This document shows positions 8,205-16,069 of a stretch of DNA of 39,167 nt, piece after piece (the stretch's first letter is position 1; every line of letters begins with the position of its first letter). A model generated the notes under the pieces. That model was not told the DNA's origin and made no database searches. It saw nothing but the letters and a program-made list of their open reading frames with translations. A program made the position numbers and the translations under genes. The stretch is from a bacterium (GTDB lineage: Bacteria; Caldisericota; Caldisericia; Cryosericales; Cryosericaceae): positions 1-39,167 of the forward strand of contig JAJFTL010000045.1 in assembly GCA_021373025.1 (NCBI GenBank). The letters are read 5' to 3'.

Positions 8205-9575
8205 CTACTTCCCGATGCAGAACGTGCTGAAGACCGTTGTCAGGATCTCGTCGGGGGAAATGCGTTCTCCCAGAATTCGCAGGATGGCCTCGCGTGCCTC
8301 GCCCAAGAGTTCGGCAAGCACATCTGCGGGCGCTGTGGAAGACAGGTGTTCGAAGTCGCCAAGCGCACGATCCGCGGTCCCCAGCTCGGCAGCCTGTCGT
8401 CGTGTCACCAGCTGTCGGGCACTGACCGTGCCGGCAACCGTAGCGACAAGGTCCGTGAGACGTGCAGTGAGTTCGTCCAATTCTGTGCCCTCAGTGGCCG
8501 AGATACCGAGCAGCGGTTCACCGACCTCTGCTGCGAGGTCGGCTGGAACGGGCTCTACGTCAACCTTGTTGACAGCGACAAGATGTGGAAGCGGCTTTGA
8601 GCTGTCCAGCAGGAGCCGTTCGTGCGGCTGAAGTCCCGTAACGGCGTCCAGGACGATGAGGACGATGTCTGCTTTGGCTAGAGCCTGCTGAGTGCGGTCC
8701 CGGGCGAGGGCGTCCAGCTGGTCGGCGGGAGTCGCCCCGATGCCGGCGGTGTCAATGAGCGTGACCCGGTATCCTCCGAGAAGGATCTCATCACTCACCG
8801 AGTCCCGCGTGGTGCCGGGAACCTCGGAGACGATGACCCGCGGATACTTCAGCAGAGCGTTCATCAGGGACGACTTGCCCACGTTGGGCGATCCTGCGAT
8901 GACGACCGTAACCCCGCGTTGCAGACGGGCGGTTGCCTGAGCGTCCGCCAGGAGCCCGCCGACAATGGATCGTGCCTGCGCTGCACACTGCCGTGACTGT
9001 GCCAGGGAGTCTGCTTCGTCTTCCTCCGTGAACTGCTCAGGGAAGTCGAGCGATCCTTCAAGGGCAGCGAGAGCGGTGGTAAGGAGGTCGACAGCGGAAC
9101 GGAACGGCCCCGTCGTATCACCGAAGAATGATCGCCTGGCCAGCGCAAGTTCTTCGTCTGAGCCGGCATCAACGAGGTCGCGCACGGCCTCGGCCTGCAA
9201 GAGGGACAGCTTTCCCGCCATCAGGGCGCGGAAGGTGTACTCACCCGGGAGGGCAAGGCGAGCTCCAAGGGCGAGACATGCTTCGAGAACGCGGTCGAGC
9301 AGCAAAGGGCTTCCATGAAGCTGAAACTCAATGGTGTCCTCGCCGGTATACGAGTGTGGGGCATGCATGGGCACGACGATCCCTTCGTCGATCGGTTCGT
9401 GTTCGCCGGAAAGGGAGATCCGCCGAAGATTTGCCATCCTCGGCACGAGCGGAGGCTGACCTGCCGTCAGCTGATCGGCGATCGCCCAGGCGTCAGGGCC
9501 GCTAAGTCGGACAATACCGATGCCGCTACGGCCACGTGCAGTAGCAATAGCGGCAATAGTGGAAACTTGCGGCAT
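8205..9575 (-). CDS. mnmE: tRNA uridine-5-carboxymethylaminomethyl modification GTPase MnmE
   Basis: GTPase that works with MnmG to modify the wobble uridine of certain tRNAs; 456 residues, normal length. The N-terminal folate-binding domain starts with DTIAAIATARGRSGIG-like sequence (here STIAAIATARGRSGIG). The inserted G domain shows GSPNVGKSS (G1), DTAGIG (G3) and NKVD (G4), and the protein ends in the invariant CIGK. The ATG at 9575 has AGGAG seven bases upstream. It is the last gene of the rpmH-rnpA-yidD-yidC-khpB-mnmE run, 13 bases after khpB, an order conserved in many bacteria. mnmG, often next to it, is not in the window. Confidence 0.97.
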   Translation of the reverse strand: MPQVSTIAAIATARGRSGIGIVRLSGPDAWAIADQLTAGQPPLVPRMANLRRISLSGEHEPIDEGIVVPMHAPHSYTGEDTIEFQLHGSPLLLDRVLEACLALGARLALPGEYTFRALMAGKLSLLQAEAVRDLVDAGSDEELALARRSFFGDTTGPFRSAVDLLTTALAALEGSLDFPEQFTEEDEADSLAQSRQCAAQARSIVGGLLADAQATARLQRGVTVVIAGSPNVGKSSLMNALLKYPRVIVSEVPGTTRDSVSDEILLGGYRVTLIDTAGIGATPADQLDALARDRTQQALAKADIVLIVLDAVTGLQPHERLLLDSSKPLPHLVAVNKVDVEPVPADLAAEVGEPLLGISATEGTELDELTARLTDLVATVAGTVSARQLVTRRQAAELGTADRALGDFEHLSSTAPADVLAELLGEAREAILRILGERISPDEILTTVFSTFCIGK

Positions 9576-9588
9576 TGCGCCGCTCCTG

Positions 9589-10056
9589 TTACCTGGTGAG
9601 CTCGACGATGACCCGGCGCTGTGGGTCGCGGCCTTCGCTGTGCGTCGTGATACCGGGGTAATCCTTGAGGGTCACATGGATAATGCGCCGTGCCTTCGCA
9701 CTCATGGGCTGTAGGACAACTGCCTGTTTCTCGCGTTTCACGCGCAGCGCAGCATCAATAGCTATGCGCTTCAGCATCTCCCGCTGGCGCATGACGTATC
9801 CGTCGACGTCGACCGTAATGATGCCCGGGGCGTTTTCGCGGTCCTTATGTACCACAACATTAACGAGATGCTGCAGGGCGGACAGACACGTCTGGTCCTT
9901 TGCCAGGAACAAGCCGTTCCCCGTCAGTCCGGTAATGTTGATGTACGGATCTCCGTCCGTATATGCGACCTGGATCTGGGGGTTCTCGTCCAGCGCCGTG
10001 AAGAAGCCGACAAGAAAATCAGTGACCAGTTGCTCTGCATGTTTGGAGAGCCTCAT
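9589..10056 (-). CDS. khpB: KhpB/Jag-like RNA-binding protein (KH-R3H), short form
   Basis: Probable RNA-binding protein of the KhpB (Jag, EloR) family, 155 residues. ATG at 10056 has AGGAGGT six bases upstream; a longer frame to 10485 runs through yidC and is not used. The KH-like part covers about residues 25-85. The C-terminal R3H domain is clear from ARRIIHVTL (Arg-x3-His) and TTHSEGRDPQRRVIV. Two oddities: the N-terminal Jag_N domain of classic Jag proteins is absent, and the KH GxxG loop is degenerate (FLAKDQ where the family has LIGKRG). RNA binding may therefore rest mainly on R3H. It sits 11 bases after yidC, the standard location. Confidence 0.9.
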   Translation of the reverse strand: MRLSKHAEQLVTDFLVGFFTALDENPQIQVAYTDGDPYINITGLTGNGLFLAKDQTCLSALQHLVNVVVHKDRENAPGIITVDVDGYVMRQREMLKRIAIDAALRVKREKQAVVLQPMSAKARRIIHVTLKDYPGITTHSEGRDPQRRVIVELTR

Positions 10057-10067
10057 GAATGTACCTC

Positions 10068-11234
10068 CTACTTCTTCTTCGTCGTCCGTTTGGCAACGAC
10101 CGGCTCCGGGAGGGCCATGCCCTTGGTCAGACGCTTGATGACGTAGTATTGCTGTATCGCTGAAAACAGGGAGAAGAGCGACCAATACAATCCAAGGGCA
10201 ATACTGAAACCGTAGGCCCAGTAGCCCATGAGAATCGGCATGAAGTACGTCAGCATGGCGGTCTGCGACCTGTCCTGCCCGGGAATGAACGATGTCACCG
10301 ATTGTATATAGGTCGTCACGCCGACCAAGACCGGCATGATGAACCGTGTGGCAAGAGGCAGCGCGCTCGATGTCATCGAAAGCGCAGGAGCCCAGAGAAA
10401 TGCTGCGTTGTTGAAGGGCGAGTAGTTGTTGATTGCGGTGAACAGCGCGAGGAAGACCGGCCACTGGACGAGCAGCGGAAGGCACCCACTGAACACATTG
10501 ACGTTGTTGTCCTTGTACAACTGCATCGTTTCCTGATTCAGCTTTGTGGCATCTTCCTTGTTTGGATACTTTGCCTTGAGCTTGGCTAGCTGAGGCTGGA
10601 GCTTCTGCATGTCGACAGTTGACTTGAACTGCATGCGCGTCAGTGGCTCTGAAATCAGCTTCAGCGCAAGCGTCAGCAGAATGATTGCCACTGCATAGTT
10701 GTGGATCAGCTTATAAAGCATCTCGATGATCCAGCGGATCCCGCTCGAGAGGAAGTTGGTGCTGCCAACTCTGATGATACCGGCATTCGGAATGACCTTG
10801 GTGACAGCGTTTCCATCACCATCCCTGTAGGAGACGCTGACATCAACGGCGTACGACTTGATGGGAGCCGCTGATTTCTGCTGCAGAAGCAGCCTGGCCT
10901 GGGCGGTCTTGCCGGGTAGCAGAGGCTCGGTCAAAGCAACGGAAGCATCGGGTGTCTGCCAGAGGGCAAAGGGTGCGATCCCGGGATTGCCGTCGATGGA
11001 CACGATCTGAACCTTGACGTCGCTCACGAACTTCGTCATGTTGTTCTTGATCGCAATGGCGATTCCCACGTTCTCGAGCGGACGCGCTACGGCTGAGAGG
11101 CCAATGCCCACAGGATCGGACGATGTAGCCGGCACAGCGGCGGTAGTGCAACCGGACAGCGTCAGGACACCAAGAAGCAGGGTAATGACAAGCAGCAGTC
11201 TGTATGTGCTCTTACGAGACTTTTTTGGAATCAA
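10068..11234 (-). CDS. yidC: Membrane protein insertase YidC/OxaA, lipoprotein type
   Basis: Insertase for membrane proteins, 388 residues. I place the start at a TTG (11234) because GGAGG lies six bases upstream (11241-11245) and the signal sequence follows at once. The upstream ATG at 11303 would overlap yidD by 92 bases. A lipobox (LTLSGC, Cys near residue 29) suggests lipid anchoring. About 110 residues of extracytoplasmic sequence follow before the conserved core, larger than in most Gram-positive YidC and far smaller than the E. coli P1 domain. The core begins near [12 protein letters not shown] and includes the cytoplasmic [15 protein letters not shown] loop and [16 protein letters not shown]. 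The C-terminus is basic (RTTKKK). Confidence 0.95.
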   Translation of the reverse strand: MIPKKSRKSTYRLLLVITLLLGVLTLSGCTTAAVPATSSDPVGIGLSAVARPLENVGIAIAIKNNMTKFVSDVKVQIVSIDGNPGIAPFALWQTPDASVALTEPLLPGKTAQARLLLQQKSAAPIKSYAVDVSVSYRDGDGNAVTKVIPNAGIIRVGSTNFLSSGIRWIIEMLYKLIHNYAVAIILLTLALKLISEPLTRMQFKSTVDMQKLQPQLAKLKAKYPNKEDATKLNQETMQLYKDNNVNVFSGCLPLLVQWPVFLALFTAINNYSPFNNAAFLWAPALSMTSSALPLATRFIMPVLVGVTTYIQSVTSFIPGQDRSQTAMLTYFMPILMGYWAYGFSIALGLYWSLFSLFSAIQQYYVIKRLTKGMALPEPVVAKRTTKKK

Positions 11235-11490
11235 CGGAAACCTCCAGGATATGAGTTGCGTGCGTGTGGTCACGATGCAGTTCCGGGACAGGATCATACC
11301 CACCCCTGTGATATGGATGACACCGAAGGATGCGCTTGAAGCCCAGCCACAGCCCTGTCAGGGCACCATACCTCTCGACAGCCTCTAGCGTATACTCTGA
11401 ACATGTCGGATAGTAGATGCACGTTGGTCTTTTCAGGGGGCTGATGAACCGACGGTAGAAGCGAAGGAGGAAAACGACGACCTTCTTCAT
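11212..11490 (-). CDS. yidD: Membrane protein insertion efficiency factor YidD
   Basis: Small membrane-associated protein thought to assist YidC, 92 residues. It has the family signatures [27 protein letters not shown] and [17 protein letters not shown]. Its ATG overlaps the rnpA stop (ATGA), and its 3' end overlaps the yidC start by 23 bases, so translation of all three is probably coupled. Confidence 0.96.
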   Translation of the reverse strand: MKKVVVFLLRFYRRFISPLKRPTCIYYPTCSEYTLEAVERYGALTGLWLGFKRILRCHPYHRGGYDPVPELHRDHTHATHILEVSVDSKKVS

Positions 11491-11813
11491 TGTTGACGGT
11501 ACTGCGCAGTCAGACGAACCAGCTCACGCCGCACTTCGGCAAGAGACGATGTGACAATAGGCTTGCGGGCTACCAGGATGTAGGCGACATCAGGCATCAG
11601 TTCCGGCGAAACGGAGCGAAAAGCCTCTTTCATGAGGCGCCTGGCACGGTTGCGTTCAACGGACCCTCCTACCTTGCGAGAAGCAGTAAACCCCGCAACG
11701 TGGGTAAGAGCGGGTGACACAAAAACGACCATCAACGTGCCGTGATAGGCCTTTGAGTTCTCGAAGGCTGTCTTGTATACGCTGCCTGGAATTCGTTTCC
11801 AGAGTCTTGCCAA
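11487..11813 (-). CDS. rnpA: Ribonuclease P protein component
   Basis: Protein subunit of RNase P, which matures the 5' ends of tRNAs; 108 residues. The RNR signature is clear in [18 protein letters not shown], and the N-terminal half shows the hydrophobic strand LMVVFVSP followed by GFTASRKVG. It lies 46 bases after rpmH and overlaps yidD by four bases, the usual order. Confidence 0.96.
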   Translation of the reverse strand: MARLWKRIPGSVYKTAFENSKAYHGTLMVVFVSPALTHVAGFTASRKVGGSVERNRARRLMKEAFRSVSPELMPDVAYILVARKPIVTSSLAEVRRELVRLTAQYRQQ

Positions 11814-11859
11814 TAGTCACTGCACCAACAGGTCAACCAAGCGTGGCATGGACGGGCAC

Positions 11860-11997
11860 CTACGCGACGATGAGCTTCTTGCGCCCCTTCAGTCTCCTGC
11901 GAGCGAGAACATTGCGTCCACCATGGCTTCTCATGCGGTTCAGGAAACCAAGGGTACGGTTGCGCTTGCGGTTCTTCGGTGAGTACGTAGTTCTCAT
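11860..11997 (-). CDS. rpmH: 50S ribosomal protein L34
   Basis: A 45-residue basic protein starting [12 protein letters not shown], with [11 protein letters not shown] and [16 protein letters not shown], the full L34 pattern (Met to Lys-Leu-Ile-Val-Ala end). GGAGGT lies seven bases before ATG 11997 and a promoter is just upstream. It opens the operon. Confidence 0.97.
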   Translation of the reverse strand: MRTTYSPKNRKRNRTLGFLNRMRSHGGRNVLARRRLKGRKKLIVA

Positions 11998-12029
11998 TAT
12001 CAATACCTCCACTCATGAAACTCTTTAAT

Positions 12030-12057
12030 AGCATACCCAGAAGATTGCGATTGTCAA
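12030..12057 (-). promoter_or_regulatory. Promoter of the rpmH operon
   Basis: On the minus strand TTGACA (12052-12057) and TATGCT (12030-12035) are spaced by 16 bases, about 33 bases before the rpmH start. No DnaA-box cluster or dnaA gene is seen beside it. Confidence 0.65.
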
Positions 12058-12088
12058 AGCAGATGTGCTTCAAGAGCGGCATCGGACT

Positions 12089-12285
12089 TCATGCCTCTGT
12101 AAGCAGGTTTGCTATGACAAGTCCGGCCAGAATACCGCCTGCTCCCAGCATCATCAGCGGTGTAAGCGATTCGTGAAGAAACAGCACGTCCGGCGCTGTG
12201 CCAATGGCTGTGTTGAGCGAGACAAACGTCTTGATCCCGACACTTTCGCTGTCTCAAGCGCCCTGACCAGACCGGATATGCCAGA
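12089..12285 (-). pseudogene. Decayed C-terminal fragment of a DMT/EamA-family permease
   Basis: No intact gene lies here, but two minus-strand frames join into a recognisable EamA-type C-terminus. One frame reads GISGLVRALETAKVSG (about 12285-12237). Then, after a frameshift, the other reads IKTFVSLNTAIGTAP, VLFLHESLTPLM and LGAGGILAGLVIANLL up to a TGA at 12089-12091. The ESLTP and GA.GILAGL pattern is typical of the last two membrane helices of drug/metabolite transporters. There is no start codon or upstream part, and 12286-12405 shows nothing further. It lies between thiT and rpmH and is probably a deletion remnant (inference). Confidence 0.55.
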
Positions 12286-12405
12286 AGGATCGACAGGTGG
12301 GCAAGATAGACAGCACCCACTCAATCAACGATCGGCATCATCACAACTTGATGCGAAACAACCCAACAAGGCACGGGTTGACCACTGTGGCCTTTCGGTG
12401 GCGCA

Positions 12406-12957
12406 TCAGGCTCGTTCCACCACCCAGAGAGCCTTGACCTTGCGGAGTGGCACGAGGACCAGAATGGCCACGCCGATACTTGGTACAACGTAGGCCGCAT
12501 TGTAGGCAAGTGAGTAAATGAGTGGCGACATGTGCCAGCTGGGAGCGGCTGAAGCGAAGAACACCAGCCCAGAAATGACATGAAAGATATAGCGTACCAG
12601 CCCCCCAGCCAAAACCCCTTTCCACCAGTTCTGCCCTTTCTGGAAGACAGGGAGTCCTGCCAACCCGAGAGCCAGTCCAGGCAGGGGATAGTCGAGAAGG
12701 ATCTGTACCGGGTTGACGAACCATGGATCCGTAATGAGGGTTACCAGTCCAAGCGCCAGACCAACAATCAACCCATCACGCACCCCCCATTTGAGGGCAA
12801 CATACAGGACAGGGATTATTCCTAGTTCAAGCGTGCCACCCATAGGCATGGACCAGATGGCTTTTGAGAGATAGTTGAGCGCGATGCCCAGGGCTACCGC
12901 CAGTCCCATCTCGGCGAGTTCCTTGATCGTAATAGACGTCGTTGACGTGCGTCGCAT
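12406..12957 (-). CDS. thiT: ECF transporter S component ThiT (thiamine)
   Basis: Membrane-embedded thiamine-binding subunit of an energy-coupling-factor importer, 183 residues. ATG 12957 has GGAGG five bases upstream; a longer frame would enter the leader. Six hydrophobic segments are visible. Family features include MPMGGTLELG, LKWGVRDGLIVG, the loop with QILLDYPLPGLALGLAGL, and the end segment AYNAAYVVPSIGVAILV. The TPP riboswitch directly upstream independently supports a thiamine role. The general ECF ATPases and T component are not in the window, so it must share them (group II ECF arrangement, inference). Confidence 0.93.
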   Translation of the reverse strand: MRRTSTTSITIKELAEMGLAVALGIALNYLSKAIWSMPMGGTLELGIIPVLYVALKWGVRDGLIVGLALGLVTLITDPWFVNPVQILLDYPLPGLALGLAGLPVFQKGQNWWKGVLAGGLVRYIFHVISGLVFFASAAPSWHMSPLIYSLAYNAAYVVPSIGVAILVLVPLRKVKALWVVERA

Positions 12958-12962
12958 GAGTT

Positions 12963-12990
12963 CCTCCCCAATCTGCGGACAGATTTGGGG
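12963..12990 (-). promoter_or_regulatory. Hairpin covering part of the thiT ribosome binding site
   Basis: On the minus strand CCCCAAATCTG (12980-12990) can pair with CAGATTGGGG (12966-12975), with one bulged base. The 3' arm shares bases 12966-12967 with the GGAGG site (12963-12967). There is no T-run, so it is a candidate translational expression platform of the riboswitch rather than a terminator. Confidence 0.55.
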
Positions 12991-13010
12991 TGTCATGACA
13001 GTGCTCTGTC

Positions 13011-13086
13011 TCCCTACGCTGGCATTATCCAGATCAGGTTCATAGAGTTGAGTCTCATGACTCTCTCAGCCCTCTCGGGCACCCCA
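13011..13086 (-). promoter_or_regulatory. TPP riboswitch (THI element)
   Basis: The minus strand carries the conserved aptamer parts in order: GGGGTGCCC, then GGCTGAGAG, a variable P3 hairpin (AGTCATGAGACT), then ACCTGATCTGGATAATGCC and AGCGTAGGGA. This is the near-invariant TPP-binding core. It starts a few bases after the promoter at 13091-13118 and leads into thiT. Confidence 0.96.
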
Positions 13087-13090
13087 TACA

Positions 13091-13118
13091 AGTATATCGT
13101 ATGATCCCTTCCAGTCAA
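13091..13118 (-). promoter_or_regulatory. Promoter of the riboswitch-thiT unit
   Basis: Minus strand TTGACT (13113-13118) and TATACT (13091-13096), 16-base spacer. Transcription would begin right at the 5' edge of the aptamer. A short inverted repeat CCAGT-CA-ACTGG (13111-13122) overlaps the -35 box. Confidence 0.75.
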
Positions 13119-13175
13119 CTGGAATGGGGGGCCGAACGCGCCAGTAAGGTTTCGCGGATCCAGTGGCCAAAGGTC

Positions 13176-13203
13176 TTTACTTGTTGGTCGATGCTACTAC
13201 AAT
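13176..13203 (+). promoter_or_regulatory. Probable promoter of the BMP transporter operon
   Basis: TTTACT (13176-13181) and TACAAT (13198-13203) with a 16-base spacer. A leader of about 130 bases follows before the first gene; I recognise no known riboswitch in it. Between 13119 and 13175 nothing else is seen. Confidence 0.5.
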
Positions 13204-13338
13204 GGCAAAGGAAGCAAGGAATGGGGCACTGCAGGGGCTGAAGATGGTGCTGCACAAAAAAACGGAAGGTGCCCGGTCAAGTGAACTGCTCTGGAAATCG
13301 CGCTCAAACATCAGTCTTGTAATGGGAGGCTAGAGAGT

Positions 13339-14460
13339 ATGAAATTCCTGAAAGCTTCACTGGTTGTACTGCTTGCCGTCATGTTCGTTGTCGGCTCCAC
13401 CGGCTGCAAGACGGCGACAACACCGCCACCGGCCACCAAGAAGCTGAAAGTCGCCTTTGTCTACGTTGGGCCACACAATGATGGCGGATACTCGCAGGCT
13501 CATGAGGAGGGGCGCCTGTATCTGCAGCAGAATGATCCCAATGTCGAGACCACGTATTCCGAGAGTGTCCCCGAAGGATCTCAGGCTGAGAAGACCTTCC
13601 GTGACTATGCCAGTGCTGGATATGACCTCATTTTCGGCACCAGTTTTGGGTTCATGGATGCCATGGTCAACGCGGCCAAGGACAATCCAAAAACCATCTT
13701 CATGCATGCGTCCGGGTACAAGCGTGCCGATAATCTGGGAACGTATTTTGGCCGTATGGAGCAGCCTGACTACCTGTCCGGCCTGATCGCTGGCAAAATG
13801 ACCAAGACGAACAAGATCGGATTTGTGCTTCCCTATTCCATTCCCGAATGCATCCGCGAGGTTGATTCCTTCACGGTCGGCGTGCGTGAAGTCAACCCGA
13901 ATGCAACGGTTACTGTCGTCTATACCAACTCGTGGTTTGATCCTGCTACGGAAGGCAATGCAGCTAAGTCGCTGCTGAACCAGAACTGCGACATTATCGC
14001 ATCAGGTGTGGATTCGCCCGCGCCACTCGATGCAGCATTTGCAGCTGGCAAGTACGGCATCGGCTACGACATGGACATGGCTGCTGGTATGAAGACCGAC
14101 GCGGAGAAGAAGTCCGTGCTCACATCCCGCATCTGGCACTGGGGACCCTACTACCTCAAGGTCGCCAAGTCCGTTGAAGACGGTACGTGGACGTCCGGCG
14201 ACTACTGGGGAGGCATGGCAGACGGGATCGTCGACCTTGCCCCCATCAGTTCGGCGGTTCCGCAAGAGGTCATCGACTATGTGAACACCCGCAAGCAGCT
14301 TATCCTCGACGGCAAGTACACGCCGTTTGATGGTCCAATGGTCAATCAGAAGGGTGAGACAATCGTTCCGGCTGGTACCACGATGTCCGATGCTGATCAG
14401 CTGAACCTGCAGTGGTTCGTGCAAGGCGTCATCGGCGACATCCCAAAAAGCGGTTCATAG
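13339..14460 (+). CDS. BMP-family ABC transporter substrate-binding lipoprotein
   Basis: Membrane-anchored binding protein of the Bmp/PnrA/Med family, which usually bind purine nucleosides; 373 residues. It has a signal peptide with lipobox (GSTGC, Cys at residue 23) and a Thr/Pro linker. The fold follows, with VAFVYVGPHNDGGYSQAHEEG and then DLIFGTSFGFMDA, NLGTYFGRMEQPDYLSGLIAG and GIGYDMDM. GGGAGG lies nine bases before ATG 13339. It opens the four-gene importer operon and is followed by a hairpin that may raise its expression above that of the membrane genes. Confidence 0.93.
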   Translation: MKFLKASLVVLLAVMFVVGSTGCKTATTPPPATKKLKVAFVYVGPHNDGGYSQAHEEGRLYLQQNDPNVETTYSESVPEGSQAEKTFRDYASAGYDLIFGTSFGFMDAMVNAAKDNPKTIFMHASGYKRADNLGTYFGRMEQPDYLSGLIAGKMTKTNKIGFVLPYSIPECIREVDSFTVGVREVNPNATVTVVYTNSWFDPATEGNAAKSLLNQNCDIIASGVDSPAPLDAAFAAGKYGIGYDMDMAAGMKTDAEKKSVLTSRIWHWGPYYLKVAKSVEDGTWTSGDYWGGMADGIVDLAPISSAVPQEVIDYVNTRKQLILDGKYTPFDGPMVNQKGETIVPAGTTMSDADQLNLQWFVQGVIGDIPKSGS

Positions 14461-14472
14461 AGAAGAGTCACT

Positions 14473-14507
14473 GCTCCCCGGCGTTGTGCCGGGGAGCGTT
14501 TCTTTTT
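14473..14507 (+). terminator. Intercistronic terminator/attenuator after the binding-protein gene
   Basis: GCTCCCCGGC (14473-14482) pairs perfectly with GCCGGGGAGC (14488-14497) around a 5-base loop, followed by GTTTCTTTTT. It lies between the lipoprotein and ATPase genes, where partial termination would favour the binding protein. Confidence 0.75.
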
Positions 14508-14521
14508 GTCTGGAGGAAAAG

Positions 14522-16051
14522 ATGGACGGCCAGGAACAGCTGATGCTCGTCATGAATGACATCACCAAGCGCTTTCCAGGCATTGTAGCCAATGATCACG
14601 TGAGCTTTGCCCTTCGCAAAGGGGAGATCCACACGCTGCTTGGAGAGAATGGCGCAGGGAAGTCAACGCTGATGAATGTCCTTGATGGCATCTATTACCC
14701 CGACGAGGGCGAGATCTTCATCGAGGGAAAGCGCGTCAACCTGCGGTCTCCGCTGGATTCGATGAAGCATGGCATTGGTATGATCCATCAGCATTTCATG
14801 CTCGTCGATTCGCTCTCCGTCATCGAGAATGTCATTCTTGGACTGGAGTCTCAGGGATTCTTCGTGGACAAGAGAGCCATTGCGCATCAGATCGAGGCGA
14901 TAGCAACCAGGTACAACTTCCGCGTTGACCCATATGCCAGGATCTGGCAGCTCTCGGTGGGTGAGCAGCAGCGTGTTGAGATCATCAAGACCCTGTTTAG
15001 GGGTGCACGCATCCTGATTCTGGATGAGCCAACGGCTGTCCTCACGCCTCAAGAGTCCGAAGAGTTGTTTGGCATTCTTCGGGAGATGAAGTCAGAGGGC
15101 AAGTCCATCATCTTTATCAGCCACAAGCTGAACGAGGTCATGTCCGTATCTGACCGTGTTACCGTTCTGAGAAAGGGGCGACTCATTGGTACCGTCGATA
15201 CGGCTGCCGTTACAGAGGGTGAACTTGCGAAGATGATGATCGGGCGTGACGTGCTGTTCCGCCTGGAACGCAAGAAGGCCGAGTTGGGCCCAGAGGTTCT
15301 CAAGGTTGAAGATGCCCTCGCCTACAATGATAGAGGCCTTATCGCCGTCAACAAACTGAATATCACCGTTCATGCCGGTGAAATCGTAGGTATCGCAGGT
15401 GTAGCAGGCAATGGCCAGGTTGAGTTGGCAGAATGTATCACGGGCTTGCGTCGGCTCGCTGGCGGACACGTTGCACTCAAGGGAGTTGACGTGACGAATG
15501 CATCCCCATGCACACTGGCATCCGCCGGGGTGAACTATATACCGGCCGATCGACTGGGCGTTGGTCTGGTGCCGAACCTCTCCACCATTGAGAACGCCAT
15601 GCTCCGGAACTATCGTAAGGAGCCTATCAGCAAGGGAGCATTCATCAGCTATGCTGCCGCCTGTACCTATACCGATGGACTCATTAAGAAGTACGACATT
15701 GCCGTTCCTCTCCAGAACGCACCCGTCAAGGTTCTGTCCGGCGGCAACATGCAGAAGTTGCTGCTTGCCCGTGAGATTGGAGAGCGCCCAAAGCTCCTGA
15801 TTGCGGAACACCCTACCCGTGGCCTGGACGTCGGCGCAACGGAGTTTGTGCGCAGCATGCTGTTGGAACAGCGAAACAATGGTGTAGCCATACTGCTGAT
15901 CAGTGAGGACCTTGATGAAATCCTCATGGTCGCTGACCGGGTCGCTGTCATGTACGAAGGACGGATTGTGGGCATTGTCGACGTGGATAGCGTTGATGTT
16001 GCCCAGATCGGCCTCATGATGGCGGGGAGCACCGCTGCTGTCCAGTCTTGA
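14522..16051 (+). CDS. Nucleoside-type ABC transporter ATPase with two ABC domains
   Basis: Cytoplasmic ATPase of the BMP (RbsA/NupO-like) importer, 509 residues with two nucleotide-binding domains. ATG 14522 has GGAGG five bases upstream; a frame starting 36 bases earlier runs through the terminator hairpin and is rejected. Domain 1: Walker A GENGAGKST, signature LSVGEQQ, Walker B LILDEPTAVL. Domain 2: degenerate Walker A (GVAGNGQVE), signature LSGGNMQK and an altered Walker B (LLIAEHPTRGLDV), as usual in this subfamily, where one site is weakly active. The two permease genes follow. Confidence 0.95.
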   Translation: MDGQEQLMLVMNDITKRFPGIVANDHVSFALRKGEIHTLLGENGAGKSTLMNVLDGIYYPDEGEIFIEGKRVNLRSPLDSMKHGIGMIHQHFMLVDSLSVIENVILGLESQGFFVDKRAIAHQIEAIATRYNFRVDPYARIWQLSVGEQQRVEIIKTLFRGARILILDEPTAVLTPQESEELFGILREMKSEGKSIIFISHKLNEVMSVSDRVTVLRKGRLIGTVDTAAVTEGELAKMMIGRDVLFRLERKKAELGPEVLKVEDALAYNDRGLIAVNKLNITVHAGEIVGIAGVAGNGQVELAECITGLRRLAGGHVALKGVDVTNASPCTLASAGVNYIPADRLGVGLVPNLSTIENAMLRNYRKEPISKGAFISYAAACTYTDGLIKKYDIAVPLQNAPVKVLSGGNMQKLLLAREIGERPKLLIAEHPTRGLDVGATEFVRSMLLEQRNNGVAILLISEDLDEILMVADRVAVMYEGRIVGIVDVDSVDVAQIGLMMAGSTAAVQS

Positions 16052-16069
16052 CCCGAAAAGGAGACTGAA

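Noticed and set aside
12065-12493. 142-codon plus-strand frame between rpmH and thiT
   Set aside because: It overlaps the thiT end and the permease relic on the other strand; no recognisable sequence.
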